The notes below the pieces were generated by a model that saw only the letters and a program-made list of their open reading frames with translations, was not told the DNA's origin and did not search any database. A stretch of DNA of 64,000 nucleotides from Sympetrum striolatum. Its lineage: Eukaryota > Arthropoda > Insecta > Odonata > Libellulidae. Location of the stretch: NCBI GenBank assembly GCA_947579665.1, contig OX388351.1, positions 60,334,939 through 60,398,938 on the forward strand, written 5' to 3'. Positions 33,372 through 47,774 of the stretch are shown here, in pieces. The position numbers and the translations under genes are program-made. Position 1 is the stretch's first letter. The number at the start of each line of letters is the position of its first letter.

Positions 33372-36300
33372 TAAAATTTCTGGTTTTTGCCCATTTTTTG
33401 CTAACAATTGAGCAGAAATAGTCAAGTTTTGATTCAATTTAAATTCTCCGTCACGATCAAACCACGTTCTATAAAAATACTTAATTTTTCTTAGCAGTTA
33501 ACCAAAAAAACTTCGAAAATTCGGAAAAAATATCGGTAAAATTTCTTGTTTTTGGCCATTTTTTGCTAAAAATTGAGCAAAACTGGTCAAGTTTTGATTC
33601 AATTTAAATTCTCTATCATAATCTTACCATGCTGTATAAAAATGTCCTATTTTTCGTAGCAGATAACCAAAAAAACATCGAAAATTCAGAATAAATATCG
33701 GTAAAATTTCTGGTTTTTGGCCATTTTTTGCTGAAAATTGAGCAAAACTAGTCAAGTTTGTACTCAATTTTAAGTTCATGACGAGATCTAACCAGGTTTA
33801 AAAACATTTTAAATTTTTTTCAGCTGCTTACCCAAAAAAATGGAAAAATTGAAAAAATTGGTGAAATAGCATGTTTTTTGAAATATTTTGCTAAAAATTG
33901 AGAAAAACACACCTTTTCTAAACTCATTTTCATGTTTATGAGAATATTTATCCAAATTAATTAGATATTTAAAATTTCCTGTTGTAGTAAACCAATAATC
34001 GTCGAGAACTCAAAAACAATAGGTAAAATTTCAGTATTAAGGGCATATTTTGCTAAAAATTGAGTAAAACTTGTCAAGATTTGATTCAATTTAAATTCTC
34101 TGTCACGATATTACCAAGTTCTATAAAAATATTCAATTTTTCGTAGCAATTAACAAAAAAAACGTCGAAAATTTGGAAAAAATATTGGTAAAATTTCTGG
34201 TTTTTGGCCATTTTTTGCTAAAAATTGAGCAAAACTAGTCATGTTTTGATTCAATTTAAATTCTCTGTCACAATCTAACCATGTTGTATAAAAATATCCA
34301 ATTTTTCGTAGCAGTAAACCAAAAAAACGTCAAAAATTCGGAAAAAATATCGGTAATTTTTCTGGTTTTTGGCCATTTTTTGCTAAAAATTGAGCAAAAC
34401 TAATTCTGTTTGTACTCAATTTTAAGTTCATGACGAGAACTTACCCAAAAAACGTCGAAAACTCGAAATAATTGGTGAAATATCAGGTACTTTAAATATT
34501 TTGCTACAAATTGAGAAAAACACAACTTGCTTAGACTCATTTTCATGTTTATGAAAATATTTATCAAAAATAATTAGATATTTAAAATTTCCTGTTGCAG
34601 TAAACCAAGAAATCGTCGAGATATCAAAAACAATTGGTAATATTTCAGTATTAAGGCCATATTTTGCTATGAATTGAGCAAAACTTGTCAAGTTTTGATT
34701 CAATTGAAATTCTCTGTCACAATCTTACCAAGTTGTATAAAAATATCCAATTTTTCGTAGCAGTTAACAAAAAAAACGTCAAAAATTCGGAAAAAATATT
34801 GGTTAAATTTCTGGTTATTGGCCATTTATTGCTAAAAATATAGAAGAACTAGTCAGGTTTGTGCTCAATTTAAAGATCATGACGAGATCTAATCAGGTTA
34901 ATTAAAAATTTTTAATTTTTATCAGCTGCTAACCCAAAAAACGTCGAAAACTCGAAAAAATTGGTTAAATATCAGGTTTTTAAAAAATTTTTTGCTACAA
35001 ATTGAGAAAAACACAACTTGTTTAGACTCATTATAATGTTTATGAGTATATTTATCCAAATTAATTACATATTTAAAATTTCCTGTTGTAGTAAACCAAG
35101 AAATCGTTTAGAATTCAAAAATAATAGTAATATTTCAGTATTAAGGCCATTTTTTGGTAAAAATTGAACAGAAATAGTCAAGTTTTGATTCAATTTAAAT
35201 TCTCTGTCACGATCTAACCAAGTTCTATAAAAATATTTAATTTTTCGTAGCAGTTAACCAAAAAAACGTCGAACATTCGGAAATAATATCGGTAAAATTT
35301 CTTGTTTTTGGCCATTTTTTGCTACAAATTGAGCAAAACAAGTCAAGTTTGTACTGAATTTTAAGTTCATGACGAGATCTAACCAGGTTTATTAAAAATT
35401 TTTACATTTTTTCAGCCGCTAACCCAAAAAACGTCGAAAACTCGAAAAAATTGGTGAAATATCAGGTTTTTTTAAATTTTTTGCTACAAATTGAGAAAAA
35501 CTCAACTTGTTTAAACTCATTTAATGTTTATGAGAATAATTATCCAAATTAATTAGATATTTTAAATTTCCTGTTGTAGTAAACCAAGAAATCGTCGAAA
35601 AATCGAAAACAATTGCCAAAATTTCAGAATTTAGGGAATATATTGCTAAAAATTGAGCAAAATTAGTCGAGTTTTGATTCAATTTAAATTCTCTGTCACA
35701 ATGTAACCAAGTTGTATAAAAATATCCAATTTTTCGTAGCAGTTAACCAAAAAAACGTCGAAAATTCGGAAAAAATATCGGTAAAATTTCTTGTTTTTGG
35801 CCATTTTTTGCTAAAAATTGAGCAAAACTAGTCAGGTTTTGATTCAATTTAACTTCTCTGTCACAATCTAACCAAGTTGTATAAAAATATCCAATTTTTC
35901 GTAGCAGTTAACCCAAAAAACGTCAAAAATTCGGAAAAAATAACGGTAAAATTTCTGGTTTTTGCCCATTTTTTGCTAACAATTGAGCAGAAATAGTCAA
36001 GTTTTGATTCAATTTAAATTCTCTGTACGATCAAACCACGTTCTATAATAATACTGAATTTTTCTTAGCAGTTAACCAAAAAAACTTCGAAAATTCGGAA
36101 AAAATATCGGTAAAATTTCTTGTTTTTGTCCATTTTTTGCTAAAAATTGAGCAAAACTGGTCAAGTTTTGATTCAATTTAAATTCTCTATCATAATATTA
36201 CCAAGCTGTATAAAAATGTCCTATTTTTCGTAGCAGGTAACCTAAAAAACGTCGAAAATTCGGAATAAATATCGGTATAATTTCTGGTTTTTGGCCATTA

Positions 36301-39266
36301 TTTGCTGAAAATTGAGCAAAACTAGTCAAGTTTGTACTCAATTTTAAGTTCATGACGAGATCTAACCAGGTTTAAAAACATTTTAAATTTTTTTCAGCTG
36401 CTTACCCAAAAAAATCGAAAATTCGAAAAAATTGGTGAAATACCATGTTTTTTGAAATATTTTGCTAAAAATTGAGAAAAACACACCTTTTTTAAACTCA
36501 TTTTAATGTTTATGAAAATATTTATCCAAATAAATTAGATATTTAAAATTTCCTGTTGTAGTAAACCAATAATCGTCGAGAACTCAGAAACAATAGGTAA
36601 AATTTCAGTATTAAGGGCATATTTTGCTAAAAATTGAGTAAAACTTGTCAGGATTTGATTCAATTTAAATTCTCTGTCACGATATTACCATGTTCTATAA
36701 TAATATTCAATTTTTCGTAGCAATTAACAAAAAAAACGTCGAAAATTTGAAAATAATATCGGTAAAATTTCTGGTTTTTGGCCATTGTTTGCTAAAAATT
36801 GAGCAGAAATAGTCAATTTTTGATTCAATTTACATTCTCTTTCACGATCTAACCATGTTCTATAAAAATATTTACTTTTTCGTAGCAGTTAACCAGAAAA
36901 ACGTCGAAAATTCGGAAAAAATATCGGTAAAATTTCTGGTTTTTCGCCATTTTTTGCTAAAAATTGAGCGAAATTAGTCAAGTTTGTACTCAATTTTAAG
37001 TTCATGACGAGATCTAACCAGGTTTATTAAAAATTTTTAATTTATTTCAGCTGCTAACCCAAAAAACGTCGAAAACTCAAAAAAATTGGTGAAATATCAG
37101 GTTTTTTGTATTATTTTGCTTCAAATTTAGAAAAACACAACTTGTTTAAACTCATTCTAATGTTTATGAGAATATTTATCCAAATTAATTAGATGTTTTA
37201 AATTTCCTGTTGTAGTAAACCAATAAATCGTCGAGAATTCGAAAACAATTGGTAAAATTTCAGTACTCAGCTGCTAACCCAAAAAACGTCAAAAACTTGA
37301 GAAAAATGTGGAATTGTCTGGTTTTAGGCCATATTTTGCTACAAATTTAGAAAAACTAGTCAGGATTTGATAAAATTAAATATTCTGTCAAGTTCTAACC
37401 ATCTTATATAGAAATTTTCTATTTTTCGTAGCAGTTAACTCAAAAAACGTCAAAAATTTGAAAAACATAAATGTAAAATTAATAGTTTTCGCCATTTATT
37501 GCTTAAACATGACGAAAAATAGTCAATTCTTTGCGAATTTTATTGATTCTTACGATATCAATCCAACGTAAATAGATATTTTCAATTTTTTGTAGCAGTA
37601 AACCAAAAAAAATGTCGAATACAATTGGTGAAATTTAAGGATTTTTGCCATATTTTGCTAAAATTGAGCAAGAATAGTTAAGTTTTGATTCAATTTAAAT
37701 TCTTTGTCACGATCTAACCAAGTTCTATAAAAATATTCAATTTTTCGTGGCAGTTAACCAAAAAAACTTTGAAAATACGGAAAAAATATCGGTCAAATTT
37801 TTGGTATTTGCCATTTTTTGCCAAAAATTGAGCAAAACTAGTCAGGTTTTGATTCAATATAAATTCTCTGTCACGATCTAACCAAGTTCTATAAAAATAT
37901 TAATTTTTTCGTAGCAGTTAACCAAAAAAACGTCGAAAATTCGGAAAAAATATCGGTAAAATTTCTTGTTTTTGGCCATTTTTTGCTAAAAATTGAGCAA
38001 AACTAGTCAATTTTTGATTCAATTTAACTTCTCTGTCACAATCTAACCATGTTGTATAAAAATATCCAATTTTTCGTAGCAGTTAACCAAAAAACGTCGA
38101 AAATTCGGAAAAAATATCGGTAAAATTTCTTGTTTTTGGCCATTTTTTGCTAAAAATTGAGCAAAACTAGTCAAGTTTTGATTCAACTTAACTTCTCTGT
38201 CACAATCTAACCATGTTGTATAAAAATATCCAATTTTTCGTAACAGTTAACCAAAAAAACGTCGAAAATTCGGAAAAAATATCGGTAAAATTTCTGGTTT
38301 TTGGCCATTTTTTGCTAACAATTGAGCAAAACTGGTCAAGTTTTGATTCAATTTAAATTCTCTATCATAATCTTACCAACCTGTATAAAAATGTCCTATT
38401 TTTCGTAGCAGGTCACCAAAAAAACGTCGAAAATTCGGAATAAATATCGGTAAAATTTCTGGTTTTTGGCCATTTTTTGCTGAAAATTGAGCAAAACTAG
38501 TCATGTTTGTACTCAATTTTAAGTTCATGACGAGATCTAACCAGGTTTAAAAAAATTTTAAATTTTTTCAGCTGCTTACCCAAAAAACGTCGAAAACTCG
38601 AAAAAATTGGTGAAATACCAGGTTTTTTGAAATATTTTGCTAAAAATTGAGAAAAACACAACTTGTTTAAACTCATTTAATGTTTATGAGAATAATTATG
38701 CAAATTAATTAGATATTTTAAATTTCCTGTTGTAGTAAACCAAGAAATCGTTGAAAACTCGAAAACAATTGGTAAAATTTCAGTATTTAGGCCATATTTT
38801 GCTAAAAATTGAGAAAATTAGTCAAGTTTTTATTCAATTTAAATTCTCTGTCACAATCTAACCGAGTTGTATAAAAATATCCAATTTTTCGTTGCAGTTA
38901 ACCAAAACAACGTCGAAAATTCGGAAAAAATATCGTTAAAATTTCTTGTTTTTGGCCATTTTTTGCTAAAAATTGAGCAAAACTAGTCAATTTTTGATTC
39001 AATTTAACTTCTCTGTCACAATCTAACCATGTTGTATAAAAATATCCAATTTTTCGTAGCAGTTAACCAAAAAAACGTCGAAAATTCGGAAAAAATATCG
39101 GTAAAATTTCTTGTTTTTGGCCATTATTTGCTAAAAATTGAGCAAAACTAGTCAAGTTTTGATTCAACTTAACTTCTCTGTCACAATCTAACCATGTTGT
39201 ATAAAAATATCCAATTTTTCGTAGCAATTAACCAAAAAATCGTCGAAAATTCGGAAAAAATATCGT
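33372..39266 (+). repeat. 5.9-kb higher-order unit, copy 1
   Basis: A segment of about 36 monomers that is repeated immediately downstream at an offset of 5894-5895 bp. Reading the two copies side by side I noticed only about eight single-base differences or indels (for example an A/T difference in the AGTCAAG word at 35340/41235 and one A-run difference near 36730/42620). It includes a distinctive shortened monomer with GTCACCAAAAAAACGTCG and a 91-codon antisense frame that is identical in both copies. Confidence 0.9.
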
Positions 39267-42200
39267 TAAAATTTCTGGTTTTTGCCCATTTTTTGCTAAC
39301 AATTGAGCAGAAATAGTCAAGTTTTGATTCAATTTAAATTCTCCGTCACGATCAAACCACGTTCTATAAAAATACTTAATTTTTCTTAGCAGTTAACCAA
39401 AAAAACTTCGAAAATTCGGAAAAAATATCGGTAAAATTTCTTGTTTTTGGCCATTTTTTGCTAAAAATTGAGCAAAACTGGTCAAGTTTTGATTCAATTT
39501 AAATTCTCTATCATAATCTTACCATGCTGTATAAAAATGTCCTATTTTTCGTAGCAGATAACCAAAAAAACATCGAAAATTCAGAATAAATATCGGTAAA
39601 ATTTCTGGTTTTTGGCCATTTTTTGCTGAAAATTGAGCAAAACTAGTCAAGTTTGTACTCAATTTTAAGTTCATGACGAGATCTAACCAGGTTTAAAAAC
39701 ATTTTAAATTTTTTTCAGCTGCTTACCCAAAAAAATGGAAAAATTGAAAAAATTGGTGAAATAGCATGTTTTTTGAAATATTTTGCTAAAAATTGAGAAA
39801 AACACACCTTTTCTAAACTCATTTTCATGTTTATGAGAATATTTATCCAAATTAATTAGATATTTAAAATTTCCTGTTGTAGTAAACCAATAATCGTCGA
39901 GAACTCAAAAACAATAGGTAAAATTTCAGTATTAAGGGCATATTTTGCTAAAAATTGAGTAAAACTTGTCAAGATTTGATTCAATTTAAATTCTCTGTCA
40001 CGATATTACCAAGTTCTATAAAAATATTCAATTTTTCGTAGCAATTAACAAAAAAAACGTCGAAAATTTGGAAAAAATATTGGTAAAATTTCTGGTTTTT
40101 GGCCATTTTTTGCTAAAAATTGAGCAAAACTAGTCATGTTTTGATTCAATTTAAATTCTCTGTCACAATCTAACCATGTTGTATAAAAATATCCAATTTT
40201 TCGTAGCAGTAAACCAAAAAAACGTCAAAAATTCGGAAAAAATATCGGTAATTTTTCTGGTTTTTGGCCATTTTTTGCTAAAAATTGAGCAAAACTAATT
40301 CTGTTTGTACTCAATTTTAAGTTCATGACGAGAACTTACCCAAAAAACGTCGAAAACTCGAAATAATTGGTGAAATATCAGGTACTTTAAATATTTTGCT
40401 ACAAATTGAGAAAAACACAACTTGCTTAGACTCATTTTCATGTTTATGAAAATATTTATCAAAAATAATTAGATATTTAAAATTTCCTGTTGCAGTAAAC
40501 CAAGAAATCGTCGAGATATCAAAAACAATTGGTAATATTTCAGTATTAAGGCCATATTTTGCTATGAATTGAGCAAAACTTGTCAAGTTTTGATTCAATT
40601 GAAATTCTCTGTCACAATCTTACCAAGTTGTATAAAAATATCCAATTTTTCGTAGCAGTTAACAAAAAAAACGTCAAAAATTCGGAAAAAATATTGGTTA
40701 AATTTCTGGTTATTGGCCATTTATTGCTAAAAATATAGAAGAACTAGTCAGGTTTGTGCTCAATTTAAAGATCATGACGAGATCTAATCAGGTTAATTAA
40801 AAATTTTTAATTTTTATCAGCTGCTAACCCAAAAAACGTCGAAAACTCGAAAAAATTGGTTAAATATCAGGTTTTTAAAAAATTTTTTGCTACAAATTGA
40901 GAAAAACACAACTTGTTTAGACTCATTATAATGTTTATGAGTATATTTATCCAAATTAATTACATATTTAAAATTTCCTGTTGTAGTAAACCAAGAAATC
41001 GTTTAGAATTCAAAAATAATAGTAATATTTCAGTATTAAGGCCATTTTTTGGTAAAAATTGAACAGAAATAGTCAAGTTTTGATTCAATTTAAATTCTCT
41101 GTCACGATCTAACCAAGTTCTATAAAAATATTTAATTTTTCGTAGCAGTTAACCAAAAAAACGTCGAACATTCGGAAATAATATCGGTAAAATTTCTTGT
41201 TTTTGGCCATTTTTTGCTACAAATTGAGCAAAACTAGTCAAGTTTGTACTGAATTTTAAGTTCATGACGAGATCTAACCAGGTTTATTAAAAATTTTTAC
41301 ATTTTTTCAGCCGCTAACCCAAAAAACGTCGAAAACTCGAAAAAATTGGTGAAATATCAGGTTTTTTTAAATTTTTTGCTACAAATTGAGAAAAACTCAA
41401 CTTGTTTAAACTCATTTAATGTTTATGAGAATAATTATCCAAATTAATTAGATATTTTAAATTTCCTGTTGTAGTAAACCAAGAAATCGTCGAAAAATCG
41501 AAAACAATTGCCAAAATTTCAGAATTTAGGGAATATATTGCTAAAAATTGAGCAAAATTAGTCGAGTTTTGATTCAATTTAAATTCTCTGTCACAATGTA
41601 ACCAAGTTGTATAAAAATATCCAATTTTTCGTAGCAGTTAACCAAAAAAACGTCGAAAATTCGGAAAAAATATCGGTAAAATTTCTTGTTTTTGGCCATT
41701 TTTTGCTAAAAATTGAGCAAAACTAGTCAGGTTTTGATTCAATTTAACTTCTCTGTCACAATCTAACCAAGTTGTATAAAAATATCCAATTTTTCGTAGC
41801 AGTTAACCCAAAAAACGTCAAAAATTCGGAAAAAATAACGGTAAAATTTCTGGTTTTTGCCCATTTTTTGCTAACAATTGAGCAGAAATAGTCAAGTTTT
41901 GATTCAATTTAAATTCTCTGTACGATCAAACCACGTTCTATAAAAATACTGAATTTTTCTTAGCAGTTAACCAAAAAAACTTCGAAAATTCGGAAAAAAT
42001 ATCGGTAAAATTTCTTGTTTTTGTCCATTTTTTGCTAAAAATTGAGCAAAACTGGTCAAGTTTTGATTCAATTTAAATTCTCTATCATAATATTACCAAG
42101 CTGTATAAAAATGTCCTATTTTTCGTAGCAGGTAACCAAAAAAACGTCGAAAATTCGGAATAAATATCGGTATAATTTCTGGTTTTTGGCCATTATTTGC

Positions 42201-45160
42201 TGAAAATTGAGCAAAACTAGTCAAGTTTGTACTCAATTTTAAGTTCATGACGAGATCTAACCAGGTTTAAAAACATTTTAAATTTTTTTCAGCTGCTTAC
42301 CCAAAAAAATCGAAAATTCGAAAAAATTGGTGAAATACCATGTTTTTTGAAATATTTTGCTAAAAATTGAGAAAAACACACCTTTTTTAAACTCATTTTA
42401 ATGTTTATGAAAATATTTATCCAAATAAATTAGATATTTAAAATTTCCTGTTGTAGTAAACCAATAATCGTCGAGAACTCAGAAACAATAGGTAAAATTT
42501 CAGTATTAAGGGCATATTTTGCTAAAAATTGAGTAAAACTTGTCAGGATTTGATTCAATTTAAATTCTCTGTCACGATATTACCATGTTCTATAATAATA
42601 TTCAATTTTTCGTAGCAATTAACAAAAAAACGTCGAAAATTTGAAAATAATATCGGTAAAATTTCTGGTTTTTGGCCATTGTTTGCTAAAAATTGAGCAG
42701 AAATAGTCAATTTTTGATTCAATTTACATTCTCTTTCACGATCTAACCATGTTCTATAAAAATATTTACTTTTTCGTAGCAGTTAACCAGAAAAACGTCG
42801 AAAATTCGGAAAAAATATCGGTAAAATTTCTGGTTTTTCGCCATTTTTTGCTAAAAATTGAGCGAAATTAGTCAAGTTTGTACTCAATTTTAAGTTCATG
42901 ACGAGATCTAACCAGGTTTATTAAAAATTTTTAATTTATTTCAGCTGCTAACCCAAAAAACGTCGAAAACTCAAAAAAATTGGTGAAATATCAGGTTTTT
43001 TGTATTATTTTGCTTCAAATTTAGAAAAACACAACTTGTTTAAACTCATTCTAATGTTTATGAGAATATTTATCCAAATTAATTAGATGTTTTAAATTTC
43101 CTGTTGTAGTAAACCAATAAATCGTCGAGAATTCGAAAACAATTGGTAAAATTTCAGTACTCAGCTGCTAACCCAAAAAACGTCAAAAACTTGAGAAAAA
43201 TGTGGAATTGTCTGGTTTTAGGCCATATTTTGCTACAAATTTAGAAAAACTAGTCAGGATTTGATAAAATTAAATATTCTGTCAAGTTCTAACCATCTTA
43301 TATAGAAATTTTCTATTTTTCGTAGCAGTTAACTCAAAAAACGTCAAAAATTTAAAAAACATAAATGTAAAATTAATAGTTTTCGCCATTTATTGCTTAA
43401 ACATGACGAAAAATAGTCAATTCTTTGCGAATTTTATTGATTCTTACGATATCAATCCAACGTAAATAGATATTTTCAATTTTTTGTAGCAGTAAACCAA
43501 AAAAAATGTCGAATACAATTGGTGAAATTTAAGGATTTTTGCCATATTTTGCTAAAATTGAGCAAGAATAGTTAAGTTTTGATTCAATTTAAATTCTTTG
43601 TCACGATCTAACCAAGTTCTATAAAAATATTCAATTTTTCGTGGCAGTTAACCAAAAAAACTTTGAAAATACGGAAAAAATATCGGTCAAATTTTTGGTA
43701 TTTGCCATTTTTTGCCAAAAATTGAGCAAAACTAGTCAGGTTTTGATTCAATATAAATTCTCTGTCACGATCTAACCAAGTTCTATAAAAATATTAATTT
43801 TTTCGTAGCAGTTAACCAAAAAAACGTCGAAAATTCGGAAAAAATATCGGTAAAATTTCTTGTTTTTGGCCATTTTTTGCTAAAAATTGAGCAAAACTAG
43901 TCAATTTTTGATTCAATTTAACTTCTCTGTCACAATCTAACCATGTTGTATAAAAATATCCAATTTTTCGTAGCAGTTAACCAAAAAACGTCGAAAATTC
44001 GGAAAAAATATCGGTAAAATTTCTTGTTTTTGGCCATTTTTTGCTAAAAATTGAGCAAAACTAGTCAAGTTTTGATTCAACTTAACTTCTCTGTCACAAT
44101 CTAACCATGTTGTATAAAAATATCCAATTTTTCGTAACAGTTAACCAAAAAAACGTCGAAAATTCGGAAAAAATATCGGTAAAATTTCTGGTTTTTGGCC
44201 ATTTTTTGCTAACAATTGAGCAAAACTGGTCAAGTTTTGATTCAATTTAAATTCTCTATCATAATCTTACCAACCTGTATAAAAATGTCCTATTTTTCGT
44301 AGCAGGTCACCAAAAAAACGTCGAAAATTCGGAATAAATATCGGTAAAATTTCTGGTTTTTGGCCATTTTTTGCTGAAAATTGAGCAAAACTAGTCATGT
44401 TTGTACTCAATTTTAAGTTCATGACGAGATCTAACCAGGTTTAAAAAAATTTTAAATTTTTTCAGCTGCTTACCCAAAAAACGTCGAAAACTCGAAAAAA
44501 TTGGTGAAATACCAGGTTTTTTGAAATATTTTGCTAAAAATTGAGAAAAACACAACTTGTTTAAACTCATTTAATGTTTATGAGAATAATTATGCAAATT
44601 AATTAGATATTTTAAATTTCCTGTTGTAGTAAACCAAGAAATCGTTGAAAACTCGAAAACAATTGGTAAAATTTCAGTATTTAGGCCATATTTTGCTAAA
44701 AATTGAGAAAATTAGTCAAGTTTTTATTCAATTTAAATTCTCTGTCACAATCTAACCGAGTTGTATAAAAATATCCAATTTTTCGTTGCAGTTAACCAAA
44801 ACAACGTCGAAAATTCGGAAAAAATATCGGTAAAATTTCTTGTTTTTGGCCATTTTTTGCTAAAAATTGAGCAAAACTAGTCAATTTTTGATTCAATTTA
44901 ACTTCTCTGTCACAATCTAACCATGTTGTATAAAAATATCCAATTTTTCGTAGCAGGTAACCAAAAAAACGTCGAAAATTCGGAAAAAATATCGGTAAAA
45001 TTTCTTGTTTTTGGCCATTATTTGCTAAAAATTGAGCAAAACTAGTCAAGTTTTGATTCAACTTAACTTCTCTGTCACAATCTAACCATGTTGTATAAAA
45101 ATATCCAATTTTTCGTAGCAGTTAACCAAAAAATCGTCGAAAATTCGGAAAAAATATCGG
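39267..45160 (+). repeat. 5.9-kb higher-order unit, copy 2
   Basis: Tandem partner of 33372-39266. The match decays at about 45.16-45.23 kb, where the next monomers switch to a different register of the same array (AATTCTTATTCACGATC in place of AATTCTCCGTCACGATC). Either a very recent unequal exchange or an assembly duplication could explain it. Confidence 0.9.
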
Positions 45161-47774
45161 TAAAATTTCTGGTTTTTGGCCATTTTTCGCTAACAATTGA
45201 GCAGAAATAGTCAAGTTTTGATTCAATTTAAATTCTTATTCACGATCAAACCACGTTCTATAAAAATACTTAATTTTTCTTAGCAGTTAACCAAAAAACT
45301 TCGAAAATTCGGAAAAAATATTGGTAAAATTTCTTGTTTTTGGCCATTTTTTGCTAAAAATTGAGCAAAACTGGTCAAGTTTTGTTTCAATTTAAATTCT
45401 CTATCATAATCTTACCAAGCTGTATAAAAATGTCCTATTTTTCGTAGCAGGTCACCAAAAAAACGTCGAAAATTCGGAATAAATATCGGTAAAATTTCTG
45501 GTTTTTGGCCATTTTTTGCTGAAAATTGAGCAAAACTAGTCAAGTTTGTACTCAATTTTAAGTTCATGACGAGATCTAACCAGGTTTAAAAAAATTTTAA
45601 ATTTTTTCAGCTGCTTACCCAAAAAACGTCGAAAACTCGAAAAAATTGGTGAAATATAAGGTTTTTTGTAATATTTTGCTACAAATTTAGAAAAACACAA
45701 CTTGTTTAAACTCATTCTAATGTTTATGAGAATATTTATCTAAATTCATTAGATAGTTTAAATTTCCTTTTGTAGTAAACCAAGAAATCGTCGAGAATTT
45801 GAAAACAATTGGTAAAATTCCAGTATTTAGGCCATATTTTGCTAAAAATTGAGCAAAACTGGTCAAGTTTTGATACAATTTAAATTCTCTGTCACGGTCT
45901 AACCATGTTCTATAAAAATATTTAATTTTTCGTAGCAGTTAACCAAAAAAACTTCGAAAATTCGGAAAAAATATTGGTAAAATTTCAGGTTTTTGGCCAT
46001 TTATCGTATAAGTATAGTAAAACTAGTCAAGTTTGTGCTCAATTTAAAGATCATGACGAGATCTAACCAGGTTTATTAAAAAGTTTTAATTTTTTTCAGC
46101 TGCTAACCAAAAAACGTCGAAAACTCGAAAAAATTAAGGAAATATCACGATTTTGGCCATATTTTGCTACAAATTCAGAAAAACACAACTTGTTTAGACT
46201 CATTTTAATGTTTATGAGAATATTTATCCAAATTAATTAGATATTTTAAATTTCCTGTTGTAGTAAACCAAGAACTCGTCGAAAACTCGAAAACAATTGG
46301 TAAAATTTCAGTATTTAGGTCATATTTTCTAAAAATTGAACAAAATTAGTCAAGTTTTGATTCAATTTATATTCTCTGTCACAATCTAACCGAGTTGTAT
46401 AAAAAAATCCAATTTTTCGTAGCATTTAACCAAAAAAACGTCGAAAATTCGGAAAAAATATCGGTAAAATTTCTTGTTTTTGGCCATTTTTTGCTAAAAA
46501 TTGATTAAAACTAGTCAGGTTTTGATTCAATTTAACTTCTCTGTCACAATCTAACCAAGTTGTATAAAAATATCCAATTTTTCGTAGCAGTTAACCAAAA
46601 AAACGTCGAAATTTCGGAAAAAATATCGGTAAAATTTCTGGTTTTTATCCATTTTTTGCTAACAATTGAGCTGAAATAATCAAGTTTTGATTCAATTTAA
46701 ATTCTCTGTCACGATCGAACCAAGTTCTATAATAATATTTAATTTTTCTTATCAGTTTACCAAAAAAACTTCGAAAATTCGGAAAAAATATCGGTAAAAT
46801 TTCTCGTTTTTGGCCATTTATTGCTAAGAATATAGAAAAACTAGTCAAGATGGTGCTCAATTTAAAGATCATGACGAGATCTAACCAGGTTTATTAAAAA
46901 TTTTTAATTTTTTTCAGCTGCTAACCCAAAAAACGTCGAAAAATCGAAAAAATTGTAGAAATATCAGGTTTTTTGAAATATTTTGCTACAAATTTAGAAA
47001 AACACAACTTGTTTAAACTCATTCTAATGTTTATGAGAATATTCATCCAAATTATTTAGATATTTTAAATTTACTGTTGTAGTAAACCAAGAGATCGTAG
47101 AAAACTCGAAAAGAATTGGTAAAAGTTCAGTATTTAGGCCATATTTGGCTAATAATTGAGCAAAATTAGTCAAGTTTTGATTCAATTTAAATTCTGCGTC
47201 ACAATCTAACCATGTTGTATAAAATATCCAATTTTTCGTAGCAGTTAACCAAAAAAACGTCGAAAATTCGGAAAAAATATCGGTAAAATTTCTGGTTTTT
47301 GGCCATTGTTTGCTAAAAATTGAGCTGAAATAGTCAAGTTTTGATTCAATTTACATTCTTTGTCACGCTCTAACCAAGTTCTATTAAAATTATTAATTTT
47401 TAGTAGCAGTTACCCAGAAAAACGTCGAAAATTTGGAAAAAATATCGGTGAAATTTCTGGTTTTTGGCCATTTTTTGCTTAAAATTGAGCTGAAATAGTC
47501 AAGTTTTGATTCAATTTACATTCTCTGTCACGCTCTAACCAAGTTCTATAAAAATTTTTAAATTTTACTAGCAGTTACCCAGAAAAACGTCGTAAATTCG
47601 GAAAAAATATCGGTAAAATTTCTGGTTTATGGCCATTTTTTGCTAAAAATTGAGCAAAACTAGTCATGTTTGTACTCAATTTTAAGTTCATGACGAGATC
47701 TAACCCAGAAAACGTCGAAAACTCGAAAAAATTGGTGATATATCAGGTTTTTTTGAAATATTTTGCTACAAATT

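Noticed and set aside
34428..34703. 91-codon antisense open frame in the ~164-bp satellite, identical at 40323-40598, plus similar frames at 25891, 44792, 46645 and 17416
   Set aside because: They are reverse-strand readings of the satellite core (NLTSFAQFLAK-like). Monomers of 165 bp equal 55 codons, so a frame can stay open across two or three units, but stops recur, lengths vary between 162 and 166 bp, and no start, splice or regulatory context exists.
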